From an uncultured Collinsella sp. (GTDB lineage: Bacteria; Actinomycetota; Coriobacteriia; Coriobacteriales; Coriobacteriaceae): a stretch of DNA of 49,065 nucleotides. Below the pieces are notes generated by a model. The model ran no database searches. It saw nothing but the letters and a program-made list of their open reading frames with translations, and had not been told where the DNA came from. Below, piece by piece: positions 1 through 7,243 of the stretch (position 1 is the first letter of the stretch; the number at the start of each line of letters is the position of its first letter). The stretch covers positions 1 to 49,065 of the forward strand of contig CAKTWE010000003.1 in NCBI GenBank assembly GCA_934630385.1. The letters run 5' to 3'. The position numbers and the translations under genes are program-made.

Positions 1-1
1 T

Positions 2-64
2 AAGGTCGCCAGCGCGACGCCCGGAGCCATCAACAGGGGCACCTGCTCGTGGGTTATCGGCTAG
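2..64 (+). CDS. 3' end of a silent tail-fibre cassette (partial, cut by window edge)
   Basis: The plus strand encodes the last 20 residues (KVASATPGAI...CSWVIG) and the TAG stop of a fibre cassette. They are identical to the end of the cassette now expressed at 727-1058, but in the opposite orientation. The identity continues to base 1, so the duplicated part is longer than the window shows. I infer that a further silent cassette, a copy of the expressed one or one sharing its end, lies to the left. It carries no start of its own here and would only be translated if recombined onto the constant part of the fibre gene. Confidence 0.6.
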   Translation, partial: KVASATPGAINRGTCSWVIG

Positions 65-65
65 C

Positions 66-77
66 ATTCCGTATCCC
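66..77 (+). repeat. Crossover site A (ATTCCGTATCCC)
   Basis: 12-bp element directly before silent cassette 1. Its orientation is opposite to sites B and C, so recombination with either would invert the DNA between. Read in the fibre frame, the element joins the residues S-V-S of the constant part to the cassette without a shift. Confidence 0.75.
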
Positions 78-403
78 AGCTCAGAAGCGACTACGTGCTG
101 AGGACCATCGGTACCGGCTCCATCGAGTTTTGCCGCGTCGGCAGGGTCGTCGTAATGAACATGTACAACATCACGGCCAAGGTCTCCGGCTCGTGGAGCA
201 CCGCGTTCATCGGCACGGTGCCAGAGGGGTTCCGGCCGAAGTCGCAGCTGCGCCAGCGGTGCCAGGTGGCCAACACCGACGCCGACAGGTCGAGCGGCCT
301 GTGGGTCAAGCCGAGCGGCGAGATGTACGTCGCCAACTTCGGCGGCACGGGCCTGTCCGGCACCTACCCCTTCTCGTGCACGGCCTGCTGGCCCGCAGCC
401 TAG
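77..403 (+). CDS. Silent tail-fibre cassette 1 (alternative receptor-binding C-terminus)
   Basis: An open frame running from crossover site A to a TAG at 401-403 encodes 108 residues. It has no credible ribosome site at its internal ATG (95), so I read it as a silent gene segment. Joined at site C it would continue the fibre frame exactly (...RDSVS then QLRSDYVLRT). It contains the motif IGTVPEGFRP, matching the xIPEGxRP element in the expressed cassette and in cassette 2, which is common in phage tail-tip receptor-binding heads. Otherwise the three sequences differ widely. Its stop overlaps the stop of convergent cassette 2. Confidence 0.7.
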   Translation, partial: QLRSDYVLRTIGTGSIEFCRVGRVVVMNMYNITAKVSGSWSTAFIGTVPEGFRPKSQLRQRCQVANTDADRSSGLWVKPSGEMYVANFGGTGLSGTYPFSCTACWPAA

Positions 404-714
404 GCCGCCGCATACGTGCAGCAGAAGCTGACCATCCAGCCGGCCTTGAGCGTGAGGCCGCGCGTGAGCACGCGCACCACGCCGTTGCCGTCGATGGAGA
501 CGGGCGCGATGCCCGTGCTTCCGCTGCTCGACTCGCAGTACGCCGTGGTCGAGACCACGGTTGCCGGGCGGAAACCAACGGGCAGCGTTCCTATGACGCC
601 CTGCGACCATGCTCTCACGGCGGAGCTCACGGCGTTGAGGTTGGCGTAGGCCGTCACGATGCCGCGCGACTTCACGGCGGAGGCGCCGCCGTTGCTCGCC
701 TTCTGCACGGTCGG
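400..714 (-). CDS. Silent tail-fibre cassette 2 (alternative receptor-binding C-terminus)
   Basis: Minus-strand open frame of 104 codons running from crossover site B to a TAG at 400-402. Its sequence begins PTVQKASNGG and includes IGTLPVGFRP, the shared head-domain motif. It is in the same frame relative to the 12-bp element as the expressed cassette and cassette 1. Length is close to the others (104, 106 and 108 residues). It is in direct orientation with the expressed cassette, so bringing it into use needs two inversions, or an excision of the cassette between. No start codon with a good ribosome site is seen. Confidence 0.7.
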   Translation of the reverse strand, partial: PTVQKASNGGASAVKSRGIVTAYANLNAVSSAVRAWSQGVIGTLPVGFRPATVVSTTAYCESSSGSTGIAPVSIDGNGVVRVLTRGLTLKAGWMVSFCCTYAAA

Positions 715-725
715 GGATACGGAAT
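714..725 (-). repeat. Crossover site B (ATTCCGTATCCC on minus strand)
   Basis: Same 12-bp element, directly before silent cassette 2 on the minus strand and one base beyond the stop of the expressed fibre gene. It is in direct orientation with site C and inverted relative to site A. Confidence 0.75.
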
Positions 726-790
726 GCTAGCCGATAACCCACGAGCAGGTGCCCCTGTTGATGGCTCCGGGCGTCGCGCTGGCGACCTTA
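714..790. repeat. Right arm of the 77-bp inverted repeat
   Basis: Exact reverse complement of 1-77. It covers the last codons of the expressed fibre gene, its stop (727-729) and crossover site B (714-725). Inversion between the two arms would swap the two silent cassettes without altering the expressed one. Confidence 0.95.
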
Positions 791-1575
791 AAGCCGACCG
801 CGCCGTCCTTGCTGATGTAGCTGTACGCGCAGATGTTGAGCACGAAGCCGTCGCTGTTCGTCACGCACGCCGGCATGTAGATGTTGCCAGCGGGCCGCAG
901 TCCCTCCGGGATGCGTTTATCCACCTGCCAATATTCGGCAGTCGGCTGGAGGATGCCCCACGTGAGCGTGCAGATGCTCCCGATGCGCTGCACGTAGATG
1001 TAAGACGACTTGCCCGGGCTTCCGTATAGCGTAATCGGGTCGCCGTGGGATACGGAATCCCGGAGCGAGTCCAGCGTGACGAGCTTCTTGTAGAGCGGGA
1101 CGGGCACCCCGACGGCGATGCCGTCGAGCGGGATGCGCCAAAGCGGGAATTCGGCCACCAGGTCGCCGGCGAGGATGTTTCCCTCGACGTGGCCGGGGTC
1201 GGTGGCCGTGCCGTCCGTCGGCGTGCCCTCGATGACCTTGAGCGTCATGCTCTCGGTCTTGGGCTCGGCCGCCTGCTTCTCGTAGCGCGCCACGACGATG
1301 TCGTTGCGTTTCATGGACTGCGAGCCGTTGCGGATCTTCACGTCGACGTACTCGCCGGCCCGCACGCGGCACTGGCAGCCCTGGGCGAGCAGGGTGCCGC
1401 TCCGCACCCGGAGCGTGTTGGAGTCGACCATCTCGGCGGCCAGCTCGTCGCCCTCGGGCAGCACGTAGGTGCCATTGCCTATGGTACCCGCGTTGTAGGA
1501 GCGGGCGTCGTCGGCCGTGACGTGCGCCTTGCCGCGGTAGCCCGTCACCAGCTCGAGTTCGGATGACCCCGCCAT
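727..1575 (-). CDS. Phage tail fibre / receptor-binding protein with switchable C-terminus
   Basis: 282 residues. Residues 1-176 form the constant part, which would anchor to the tail tip. Residues 177-282 are the replaceable host-recognition part, containing RIPEGLRP and ending CSWVIG. The junction lies at crossover site C. The start ATG (1575) overlaps the TGA of the upstream 77-residue gene, so the two are translationally coupled. The gene sits at the distal end of the tail operon after the Dit and Gp37-like genes, where receptor-binding proteins of siphoviruses are normally found. Fibre identity is inferred from position, the head-domain motif and the cassette structure; no enzymatic motif is visible. 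Confidence 0.75.
   Translation of the reverse strand: MAGSSELELVTGYRGKAHVTADDARSYNAGTIGNGTYVLPEGDELAAEMVDSNTLRVRSGTLLAQGCQCRVRAGEYVDVKIRNGSQSMKRNDIVVARYEKQAAEPKTESMTLKVIEGTPTDGTATDPGHVEGNILAGDLVAEFPLWRIPLDGIAVGVPVPLYKKLVTLDSLRDSVSHGDPITLYGSPGKSSYIYVQRIGSICTLTWGILQPTAEYWQVDKRIPEGLRPAGNIYMPACVTNSDGFVLNICAYSYISKDGAVGFKVASATPGAINRGTCSWVIG
1047..1058 (-). repeat. Crossover site C inside the fibre gene
   Basis: The same 12-bp element lies within the expressed fibre gene at codons 173-177, where the constant N-terminal part meets the variable C-terminal part. Here the context is GGGATTCCGTATCCC, itself a short palindrome (GGGAT/ATCCC). This site receives whichever cassette is expressed. Confidence 0.75.
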
Positions 1576-1808
1576 CACTTGCCGCCCTTCTGGCCCATGA
1601 AGCCGTTGAAGCCCGCGTCCTGCTCGGACATGAGCATCTTGTAGTCCTCGAAGCAGTTCCCGCAGAACAGGCGCTCTATCTTGACGCCGTCCACGCTGTA
1701 GCGCGTCACGACGTGCCAGTCGCTCCATGTCGGGGCGCCCTCGGCGAGGTACTCCTTCTCCCCGCAGCGGTCGCACTCGCAGCACGTGATGTTGCATGTC
1801 TTGGCCAT
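1575..1808 (-). CDS. Small cysteine-rich (zinc-binding?) phage protein
   Basis: 77 residues with CCECDRCGEKEY near the N-terminus and CGNCFEDYK around residues 49-57. These are two CxxC pairs that could bind zinc as a ribbon. An AGGAG ribosome site precedes the ATG at 1808. It lies between the Gp37-like gene and the fibre gene, and its stop overlaps the fibre start. The function is not recognised. A repeated CACGTG-containing motif (1841-1856) lies 33 bases upstream, suggesting that a separate transcript may begin here. Confidence 0.6.
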   Translation of the reverse strand: MAKTCNITCCECDRCGEKEYLAEGAPTWSDWHVVTRYSVDGVKIERLFCGNCFEDYKMLMSEQDAGFNGFMGQKGGK

Positions 1809-1840
1809 GCGTGCTCCTCTCGTTCGGTTCGCGGGTAGCG

Positions 1841-1856
1841 TCCCGCACGTGTCGCC
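1841..1856 (-). promoter_or_regulatory. Repeated intergenic motif, copy 1 (GGCGACACGTGCGGGA on minus strand)
   Basis: A 16-bp motif with a central CACGTG occurs in three late-region gaps: here, 11111-11126 and 17249-17264. Copies 2 and 3 are identical over 16 bp; this one differs at two positions. Each lies between the end of one gene group and the start of the next. I infer a late-gene regulatory site; no sigma-70 promoter is evident. Confidence 0.4.
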
Positions 1857-2821
1857 TACACGGCGCCCTCGGGCGCCTGCGGCGCGGCGCCGGTCTTGTA
1901 CTCTACGGTCAGCGAGTCGCCGTCCACGCGGCCTATCTTCTCGGTGACCACCTGCGACACGGCCTCTCCCGTCGCTACGTCTCGGCAGGTGAGCACCTGT
2001 CCCAGCGAGTAGAGCCCGGTGACCGCCCCGTTGAGCTCGGCGGCGTCGGCGGTCTGCAGGGCCCTCAGCCGCTTCGTCCCGCCGCGCACTAGCTCGTCGA
2101 GGTCCTTTGCGTTCGGGTAGTCGTAGACCTGCGCCCTGTGCAGTGTCCCCCTCAGCGTCTGCGTGCCCGAGACGCGCCCGAGGGCGTCCGCGTAGAGGTG
2201 CGCGACCGCCCTTCCGGCGCCCTCGCCCTGGCCGAGGCAGATCAGGTGGTTGACGCTCGTCCCGCTCCTCAGCGTCAGCGCCGCGCCGTCGGACCACGCC
2301 ACGGCCTCGGGGGCCGGCAGCGCCGAGAGCACGCATGCCCCGCGCGAGAAGGACACCCCGAGCACGCCGCCCGCGGCCGAGAGCATCGAGCGCAGGCCGT
2401 CCAGGAGCGTGCAGTAGCGCGGGAACCGGTACGAGGCGTCGAGCGGCGAGGGGGAGCCGGCGGCGGCGAAGGGGGCGGGCGAGCCCGCCAGCTCCAGGGC
2501 GCGGGCGACGCAGGCGTTGGCGTCGCCAGACGCCTCGGCGTAGGCGGAGCCGGCCGGCGGGCAGACCACCGCCTCCGCCAGCACCCCGAGCCATGTGCGG
2601 CCGGAGTAGGTCACGGCGCCCGTCTCGGTGTCGGTCTCCACGCGGTCGACCACGCCGCCCAGGTCGGTGCCGTCGACGTACACGGCGCAGCCGGGGCCGA
2701 GGCCCGCGACGCGCTCGGCGGTCAGCTCCCAGCTGCGCTCCTCGCCCTCGGAGAAGTCGCCCTTGGCCCACGGGATGACGCCCACGTCCTCGAGGCGCTC
2801 GTCGGTGTAGATCAGCTCCAT
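1856..2821 (-). CDS. Siphovirus Gp37-like tail protein (baseplate/hub)
   Basis: 321 residues. It begins MELIYTDERLEDVGVI and resembles the Gp37-like tail proteins of actinobacterial siphoviruses (ReqiPepy6 type), which follow the distal tail protein and probably form the tail-tip hub. The ATG at 2821 was chosen because GGAGAGGAG lies just upstream and the resulting 10-base overlap with the Dit gene is normal for this operon. Longer in-frame versions would only add arginine-rich shadow sequence. No peptidase or glycosidase motif was seen. The family assignment rests on overall resemblance and position. Confidence 0.6.
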   Translation of the reverse strand: MELIYTDERLEDVGVIPWAKGDFSEGEERSWELTAERVAGLGPGCAVYVDGTDLGGVVDRVETDTETGAVTYSGRTWLGVLAEAVVCPPAGSAYAEASGDANACVARALELAGSPAPFAAAGSPSPLDASYRFPRYCTLLDGLRSMLSAAGGVLGVSFSRGACVLSALPAPEAVAWSDGAALTLRSGTSVNHLICLGQGEGAGRAVAHLYADALGRVSGTQTLRGTLHRAQVYDYPNAKDLDELVRGGTKRLRALQTADAAELNGAVTGLYSLGQVLTCRDVATGEAVSQVVTEKIGRVDGDSLTVEYKTGAAPQAPEGAV

Positions 2822-3639
2822 GCCGGCTCGCTCCTCTCCTCCACGAGCGCCACGTCGAACCCGAACTGGCCGCCCCACGAGACGGGCGACGAGCCGGCGG
2901 GCACCTTGGCGAAGATGTTGGCCCCCTCGGCGCGCATGCCGCGGGAGAAGGCGTTCTCCGGCCTTCCGTACTCGTCCACCGACACGATGGTTCTCGCCCT
3001 GCCGTCGATCACCAGCAGGCCGCGCTCGGGCACCGAGACGTCTACCTGGTAGCGGTTCGTCCCGATGATGACGTAGGGGTTCACTGCCGGGCCGTAGACG
3101 GTGATGCGCGCCGCGCAGGGCCTGCGGTAGGGGGACGACAGCGACCCGTACACGTCATCGTTCTTCCAGTCGTGCGGGTAGCCGTGTGGGTAGTCGAGGT
3201 CGCCCCCGGACGCCACGCCGGGGGAGCGGCGGAACTGCGCGACCGTCTCCCGCGTCCACACGGGGTCGTCGGCGCGCACGGTGAGCTTCGCGCGCATGTG
3301 GCCGCCGTCGTACCACCACAGGTCCTTCTTGGCGGCGGTGACCCAGCACCGCATCTCCGAGGACCCCGCGCGCAGGGTCCCCGGCTCTCCCGCTATGACG
3401 TCGTGGTCGAACACGTCCACCATGCGGTCGCGCTCGGCGCTCGAGGCGCCGTCCATGACCGCCTCGAGCGAGAACTCGCGGGGGAGCAGGCGGAAGCCGA
3501 CGACGCGGTCGTTGACCGTGTCGGCCTTCCACTCGTGGTCGCGCAGGTCGGTGCCGCCGTAGTGCCAAGGGCTGTCCGCGGCGAAGCGGACGGACTCCCC
3601 GGCCCCGTTGGTGTAGGTCATCGTCGTGTCGATCCTCAT
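2812..3639 (-). CDS. Phage distal tail protein (Dit-like)
   Basis: 275 residues, immediately downstream of the tape measure gene and overlapping it by four bases (ATGA). This is the standard position of Dit, the ring that connects tail tube and tail tip. The N-terminal part (GGTDLRDHEWKADTVNDRVVGF followed by a REFSLEAVM stretch) looks like the beta-rich ring domain. The second half would be the galectin-like domain. Identification is from gene order and general sequence character, not a diagnostic motif. Confidence 0.7.
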   Translation of the reverse strand: MRIDTTMTYTNGAGESVRFAADSPWHYGGTDLRDHEWKADTVNDRVVGFRLLPREFSLEAVMDGASSAERDRMVDVFDHDVIAGEPGTLRAGSSEMRCWVTAAKKDLWWYDGGHMRAKLTVRADDPVWTRETVAQFRRSPGVASGGDLDYPHGYPHDWKNDDVYGSLSSPYRRPCAARITVYGPAVNPYVIIGTNRYQVDVSVPERGLLVIDGRARTIVSVDEYGRPENAFSRGMRAEGANIFAKVPAGSSPVSWGGQFGFDVALVEERSEPAWS

Positions 3640-6038
3640 GCTGTTACCTCCATGACCAGGCGCGCGAACTCCCGTCGGTTGAGCACGACGGTGCGCGGCG
3701 TGTTGTCCCTGATGATCCGCGGCAGCTCCCGGAGCAGCCGCTCGAGCATGTCGTCGGGCGCCCCATCCTGCCGCCCGGTGGCCGACATGCGCCGCGCCAC
3801 GGCGTCAGCGAAGGGGTCCATCTCACGCCCGCTCAGCGGCACGACGGCCTCGGGCCCGGCCTCGCCGATGCCCACGACGCTCGCGCCCATGGCGATGGCT
3901 CCGGTGCGGTACCACTCGACGCTGATGCTCGGCACGCTCGGCGGCACGATGCTGAAGTCTCCGCTGATGGAGAAGTGCGGCAGGTTGATGTGCGGGAACT
4001 CCAGGTGCAGCCCGGCGAAGAAGCCGCTGATGGCGCCGAGCGCGCCGGACACGGTGCTCTTGGCGCCGTTCATCGTGCTGTCGATGACGGACTTGATGCC
4101 GTTGAACGCGCCGCTGATGGCGCCGGAGACGGCGTTGCACACGCCGATGAACACGGCCTTCACGGCGTTCCAGGCGCCGGAGACGACGGACAGGATGCCC
4201 TGCATGACCCCGTTTATGGCCATCATCGTGCCCTGCATGATCGAGGCCACGCCCTGCTGCAGCATCGTGAAGTAGCCGGTGGTCACGGCGAGGATCACGC
4301 CCAGCACGGTCTGGAAGATGCCGGAGATTATCTGCCATGCGCCCTGTATGACGGTGCTCACGGCGGCCATCACGTTGGTCACGGTGGCCAGTATCGTGGC
4401 GAGGACGTTGGCCACGGTGTCCATGATGGAGGTCAGGATTGGCACGACGGTCGAGACGATTACGGTCAGGACGGCGCCGATGATCGGCCCCAGCGTGCCC
4501 ATGGCCACCTGCACGGTCGAGACGATCTGGTCGAGGAACGCCTGGACGTACGGCGCGAGGAAGGCGCAGACCTGCTGCACCTTCGAGCCGATGGCGTCGA
4601 ACGCGTCGGTGACGGCGTCGCGGAACGGCTCGAAGGTGTTCCACGCGGCGGCGACGGCCGCGGCGACGCCGGCGATGGCGGCGACGGCGAGCGCCGCGGG
4701 GGCGAGCGGGACGGCCAGCGCGCCGCCCAGCACGGCGAAGCCCTCGGAGATGGCGGGCAGCGCCGCCACGACGGAGCCGACCACCATCAGCAGCGGGCCC
4801 AGCGCGGCCACGAGCGCGAGCACCACGGCGATGCCGGTCTGCACGCCCGCGGGCAGCGAGGCGAACGCCTCGGCGACGTTGCCTATCACGCCGGCCACGG
4901 CGGTGATGGCCGGCGCCAGCGCGGTGCCGAACGCGATGGACGCGGACTCGATGGCGCCGCCCATGTTCTCCAGCGCCCAGGACAGCTCGCCCTTCTGGGC
5001 GCTTGCCATGGTCTCGGCGGCGGTGGCGTCGTTGGTCGCGTCGATGTACTTGGCCAGCCCCTCGCTGCCGGACTGCATCAGGATGGCGGCGGCGCGCGAG
5101 GCGTCGGCTCCGAAGATCGTCTGCAGCGCGGCGTCTCGCTCGGCGTCGCTCAGGCCGCCCAGCTTGCCGGTCAGCTCGTCGGCGATGCCGGAGACGTCCT
5201 TCATCTTGCCGTTGGAGTCTCGTATGTTCAGGCCGTAGGCGGCGATGGCCTCGGCGGCCTGGTCGGTCGGCGCGGCGAGGCGCTGCAGCATCGTCTTCAG
5301 GCTGGTGCCGGCGTCGGAGCCCTTCACGCCGTGGTCGGCGAACAGGGCGAGCGCCGCCGCCGTGTCCTCCAGGCTCCAGCCGGCCAGCGACGCCTGGGCG
5401 CTGCACTGGCTCATGGCCTGCGTGAGGTCCGAGACGTCGGCGGAGGAGGCGTTGGCGGCGCCGGCGAGCGCGTTGGCGATGCGGGTGGCGTCCCCGGCGC
5501 CAAGGCCGAAGCTGCCCATCATCTGCACCGTGGTCTCGGCGGCGTCGGCTAGGTTGAGCTGGCCCGCGGCGGCGAGGTCCATGGACGCCGCGAGCGCGCC
5601 GCCCTTGATGTCCGCCTCGGTCAGGCCGCCCTTGGCCAGCTCCACCATGGCCTGCGCGGACTCGGTGGCGCTGAACACGGTGTCGGCGCCCAGCTGCAGC
5701 GCGAGGTCGCGCAGGCCGTCCATGTCCGCGGAGGCGTCGCCGAGCGCGCCCTGCACCTGGCTCATGGCGTCGTCGAAGCTGGCCGCCACGGAGGTGGCCG
5801 CGCCGCCGGCCGCCACGATGGGCACGGTGAGCCCCAGCGTCGTGGAGCGCCCCAGGTCGGTGATGCCCTCGCCGAGCGCCTTGGTTGCGGAGCCGCCCTT
5901 CTTCAGGCCCTCCCAGTTGAGCTTGCCGTCCTTGCCCTTGATCTCCTCCATGGAGACCTTGATCTTCTTCAGGCCGGAGACCACGCCCTGGTCGTCCAGG
6001 CGCGCGAGGACGGAGACGGCGTTGGATGCGCTACCCAT
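3636..6038 (-). CDS. Phage tail tape measure protein (TP901 family)
   Basis: 800 residues. It is the longest tail gene and sets tail length while being threaded through the tube. Residues about 50-330 show the TP901 core, rich in Ala/Gly with helices such as ELAKGGLTEADIKGGALA. Hydrophobic segments follow around residues 390-470 (VIGNVAEAFASLPAGVQTG and AGVAAAVAAAWNTFEPF), then Ile/Val-rich repeats. The start MGSASNAVS overlaps the Gp15 gene by 8 bases. At 800 residues and about three angstroms per residue (up to half as much again by the usual rule of 1.5), a tail of very roughly 120 nm is expected. Confidence 0.9.
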   Translation of the reverse strand: MGSASNAVSVLARLDDQGVVSGLKKIKVSMEEIKGKDGKLNWEGLKKGGSATKALGEGITDLGRSTTLGLTVPIVAAGGAATSVAASFDDAMSQVQGALGDASADMDGLRDLALQLGADTVFSATESAQAMVELAKGGLTEADIKGGALAASMDLAAAGQLNLADAAETTVQMMGSFGLGAGDATRIANALAGAANASSADVSDLTQAMSQCSAQASLAGWSLEDTAAALALFADHGVKGSDAGTSLKTMLQRLAAPTDQAAEAIAAYGLNIRDSNGKMKDVSGIADELTGKLGGLSDAERDAALQTIFGADASRAAAILMQSGSEGLAKYIDATNDATAAETMASAQKGELSWALENMGGAIESASIAFGTALAPAITAVAGVIGNVAEAFASLPAGVQTGIAVVLALVAALGPLLMVVGSVVAALPAISEGFAVLGGALAVPLAPAALAVAAIAGVAAAVAAAWNTFEPFRDAVTDAFDAIGSKVQQVCAFLAPYVQAFLDQIVSTVQVAMGTLGPIIGAVLTVIVSTVVPILTSIMDTVANVLATILATVTNVMAAVSTVIQGAWQIISGIFQTVLGVILAVTTGYFTMLQQGVASIMQGTMMAINGVMQGILSVVSGAWNAVKAVFIGVCNAVSGAISGAFNGIKSVIDSTMNGAKSTVSGALGAISGFFAGLHLEFPHINLPHFSISGDFSIVPPSVPSISVEWYRTGAIAMGASVVGIGEAGPEAVVPLSGREMDPFADAVARRMSATGRQDGAPDDMLERLLRELPRIIRDNTPRTVVLNRREFARLVMEVTA

Positions 6039-6708
6039 CGGCCCTCACCGCCCGCTCCGCTGCCGCGAACTCCGCGGCGAAGGCGGACGCCATGGCGCCG
6101 TTGGCCGCGTCCATGCGGCCGGCCTCGGTGCGGTCGGCGTGCAGCGCGAAGTGCGCCGCGCGGGCGCGGAACGCCTCCACGTATTCCCTGTTGTTCTTGT
6201 CCTCCCTCGGACACTTTGCCGTGCGGTAGTAGATCGCCTGCTGCAGCGGCGTCTCGCCGGACTCCATCAGGCCGGCCACGAGGTCGAGGAACGCGCCGTA
6301 GCTCATGCTGCCCGCCGCCTCGTCCCAGCTGATGCCGTACGCCTGCAGCAGCGACGCGCGGATGCGCCCGGCGTCCTCGTCCCAGTCGAACACGGGCTCC
6401 TCGCAGCCGGCGGCGCCCCTCGTGCCGTACAGGTCCACGCCCATGGCGTCCCACAGCACGGCGTCCACCATGTCCCAGAAGCCCTCGCGCCCGGCCGTCT
6501 CGATGGCGGCGGGCAGGTCGGCGAACAGCATGGCGGGGAGCAGCCGCTGCTTGTCCTCCTCGCTCAGCTCGGCGTCGGCGAACAGCTCGTTCACCAGCAT
6601 GGCGTTGAGGGCGGAGTCGCACACGTCGTACCCCGCCCCCTCGTATTCGTAAGTTGTGCAGAACCGTCCGTTAACGGTCCCGCTTCTCGTCGTCAGGCTT
6701 CTGCGCAT
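6031..6708 (-). CDS. Phage Gp15-like tail assembly protein
   Basis: 225 residues, between the Gp14-like chaperone and the tape measure gene, the place of Gp15 family proteins in Gram-positive siphoviruses. The N-terminal part (FCTTYEYEGAGYDVCDSALN, then DAELSEEDKQRLLPAMLF) fits the family. The C-terminal third is charged and alanine-rich. Its ATG (6708) lies 38 bases inside the upstream gene in the +1 frame relative to it. It may be made by re-initiation or possibly by a frameshift product, as is usual for tail chaperone pairs. Confidence 0.7.
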   Translation of the reverse strand: MRRSLTTRSGTVNGRFCTTYEYEGAGYDVCDSALNAMLVNELFADAELSEEDKQRLLPAMLFADLPAAIETAGREGFWDMVDAVLWDAMGVDLYGTRGAAGCEEPVFDWDEDAGRIRASLLQAYGISWDEAAGSMSYGAFLDLVAGLMESGETPLQQAIYYRTAKCPREDKNNREYVEAFRARAAHFALHADRTEAGRMDAANGAMASAFAAEFAAAERAVRADG

Positions 6709-7132
6709 CTGCCACCACGTCCTGTAGGTAGTGCGCTGCCTTGCTCTGCTTCACGTCGTTCAGGCGGTCGAAGATCGCCTGGCACACGGTGGCGAATACC
6801 TGGACCATGACGAGGTTGCACTGCGCCGGCTTCAGCTTCACGCCGTCGCCGCACGCCGTGAGGATGGCGTCATAGGACTCCTCGCCGATGCCCTCGACGA
6901 TGATGGGGCCGATGATGGCGGCCATGTCCTCGGACAGCTTGTTCAGCTTCTTGCGGTCGAACGTCTTCTCCTTCAGCGCGTCGAGCGCGAGCGCCTGCTG
7001 GCGCGCCTTGATGCACCTGGCCGCCAACGCGTTGACGGTGCCGTCGGTGCAGCCGATGGTGCACTCCACCGTCTCGTCGCCGACCTCGACCTCGAACCGC
7101 TCGAACGACTTCCTTACCTTCAGTGTCTTCAT
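6671..7132 (-). CDS. Tail assembly chaperone (Gp14-like)
   Basis: 153 residues, just after the tail tube gene and before Gp15/tape measure. This position is held by gpG/gp14-type chaperones that coat the tape measure protein during assembly. The sequence begins MKTLKVRKSFERFEVEVGDE, a typical short beta start followed by helices, and ends in a charged tail (PDDEKRDR). A strong hairpin (7174-7210) separates it from the tube gene, so its level is probably set below that of the tube protein. Confidence 0.65.
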   Translation of the reverse strand: MKTLKVRKSFERFEVEVGDETVECTIGCTDGTVNALAARCIKARQQALALDALKEKTFDRKKLNKLSEDMAAIIGPIIVEGIGEESYDAILTACGDGVKLKPAQCNLVMVQVFATVCQAIFDRLNDVKQSKAAHYLQDVVADAQKPDDEKRDR

Positions 7133-7173
7133 GGTTGCGCTGCCTTCCCATCGTGCGCTGCGTCCAAAGAGAA

Positions 7174-7210
7174 AGGAGGCCGGGGCTGCAGCGCGTAGCC
7201 CCGGCCTCCT
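7174..7210 (-). terminator. Rho-independent terminator after the tail tube gene
   Basis: A perfect 14-bp stem (AGGAGGCCGGGGCT with its complement at 7197-7210) with a 9-base loop. On the minus strand it is followed by TTTCTCTTTG. It would end most transcription coming from the capsid and tail tube genes, with read-through feeding the tail genes. Confidence 0.8.
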
Positions 7211-7243
7211 CGGCAGATGTTCCCCCGACTGTCGCCCCGCGCC

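Larger units (their letters stand above)
1..77. repeat. Left arm of a 77-bp (or longer) perfect inverted repeat
   Basis: Bases 1-77 are the exact reverse complement of 714-790. The arm consists of a cassette end plus the 12-bp crossover element, and identity stops exactly at the inner edge of that element (base 77). The 636-bp segment between the arms carries two silent fibre cassettes. The arm may extend left of the window. Confidence 0.95.

Noticed and set aside
95..403. Independent 102-residue gene with its own ATG
   Set aside because: No ribosome site; the frame is open back to the crossover element and fits better as a silent fibre cassette.
1..1061. Diversity-generating retroelement at the fibre gene
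   Set aside because: No reverse transcriptase or adenine-biased template/variable repeat pair; the cassettes differ over their whole length.
4275..6810. Plus-strand genes opposite the tape measure gene
   Set aside because: Ser/Ala-rich shadow frames without ribosome sites, antisense to a clear tape measure protein.
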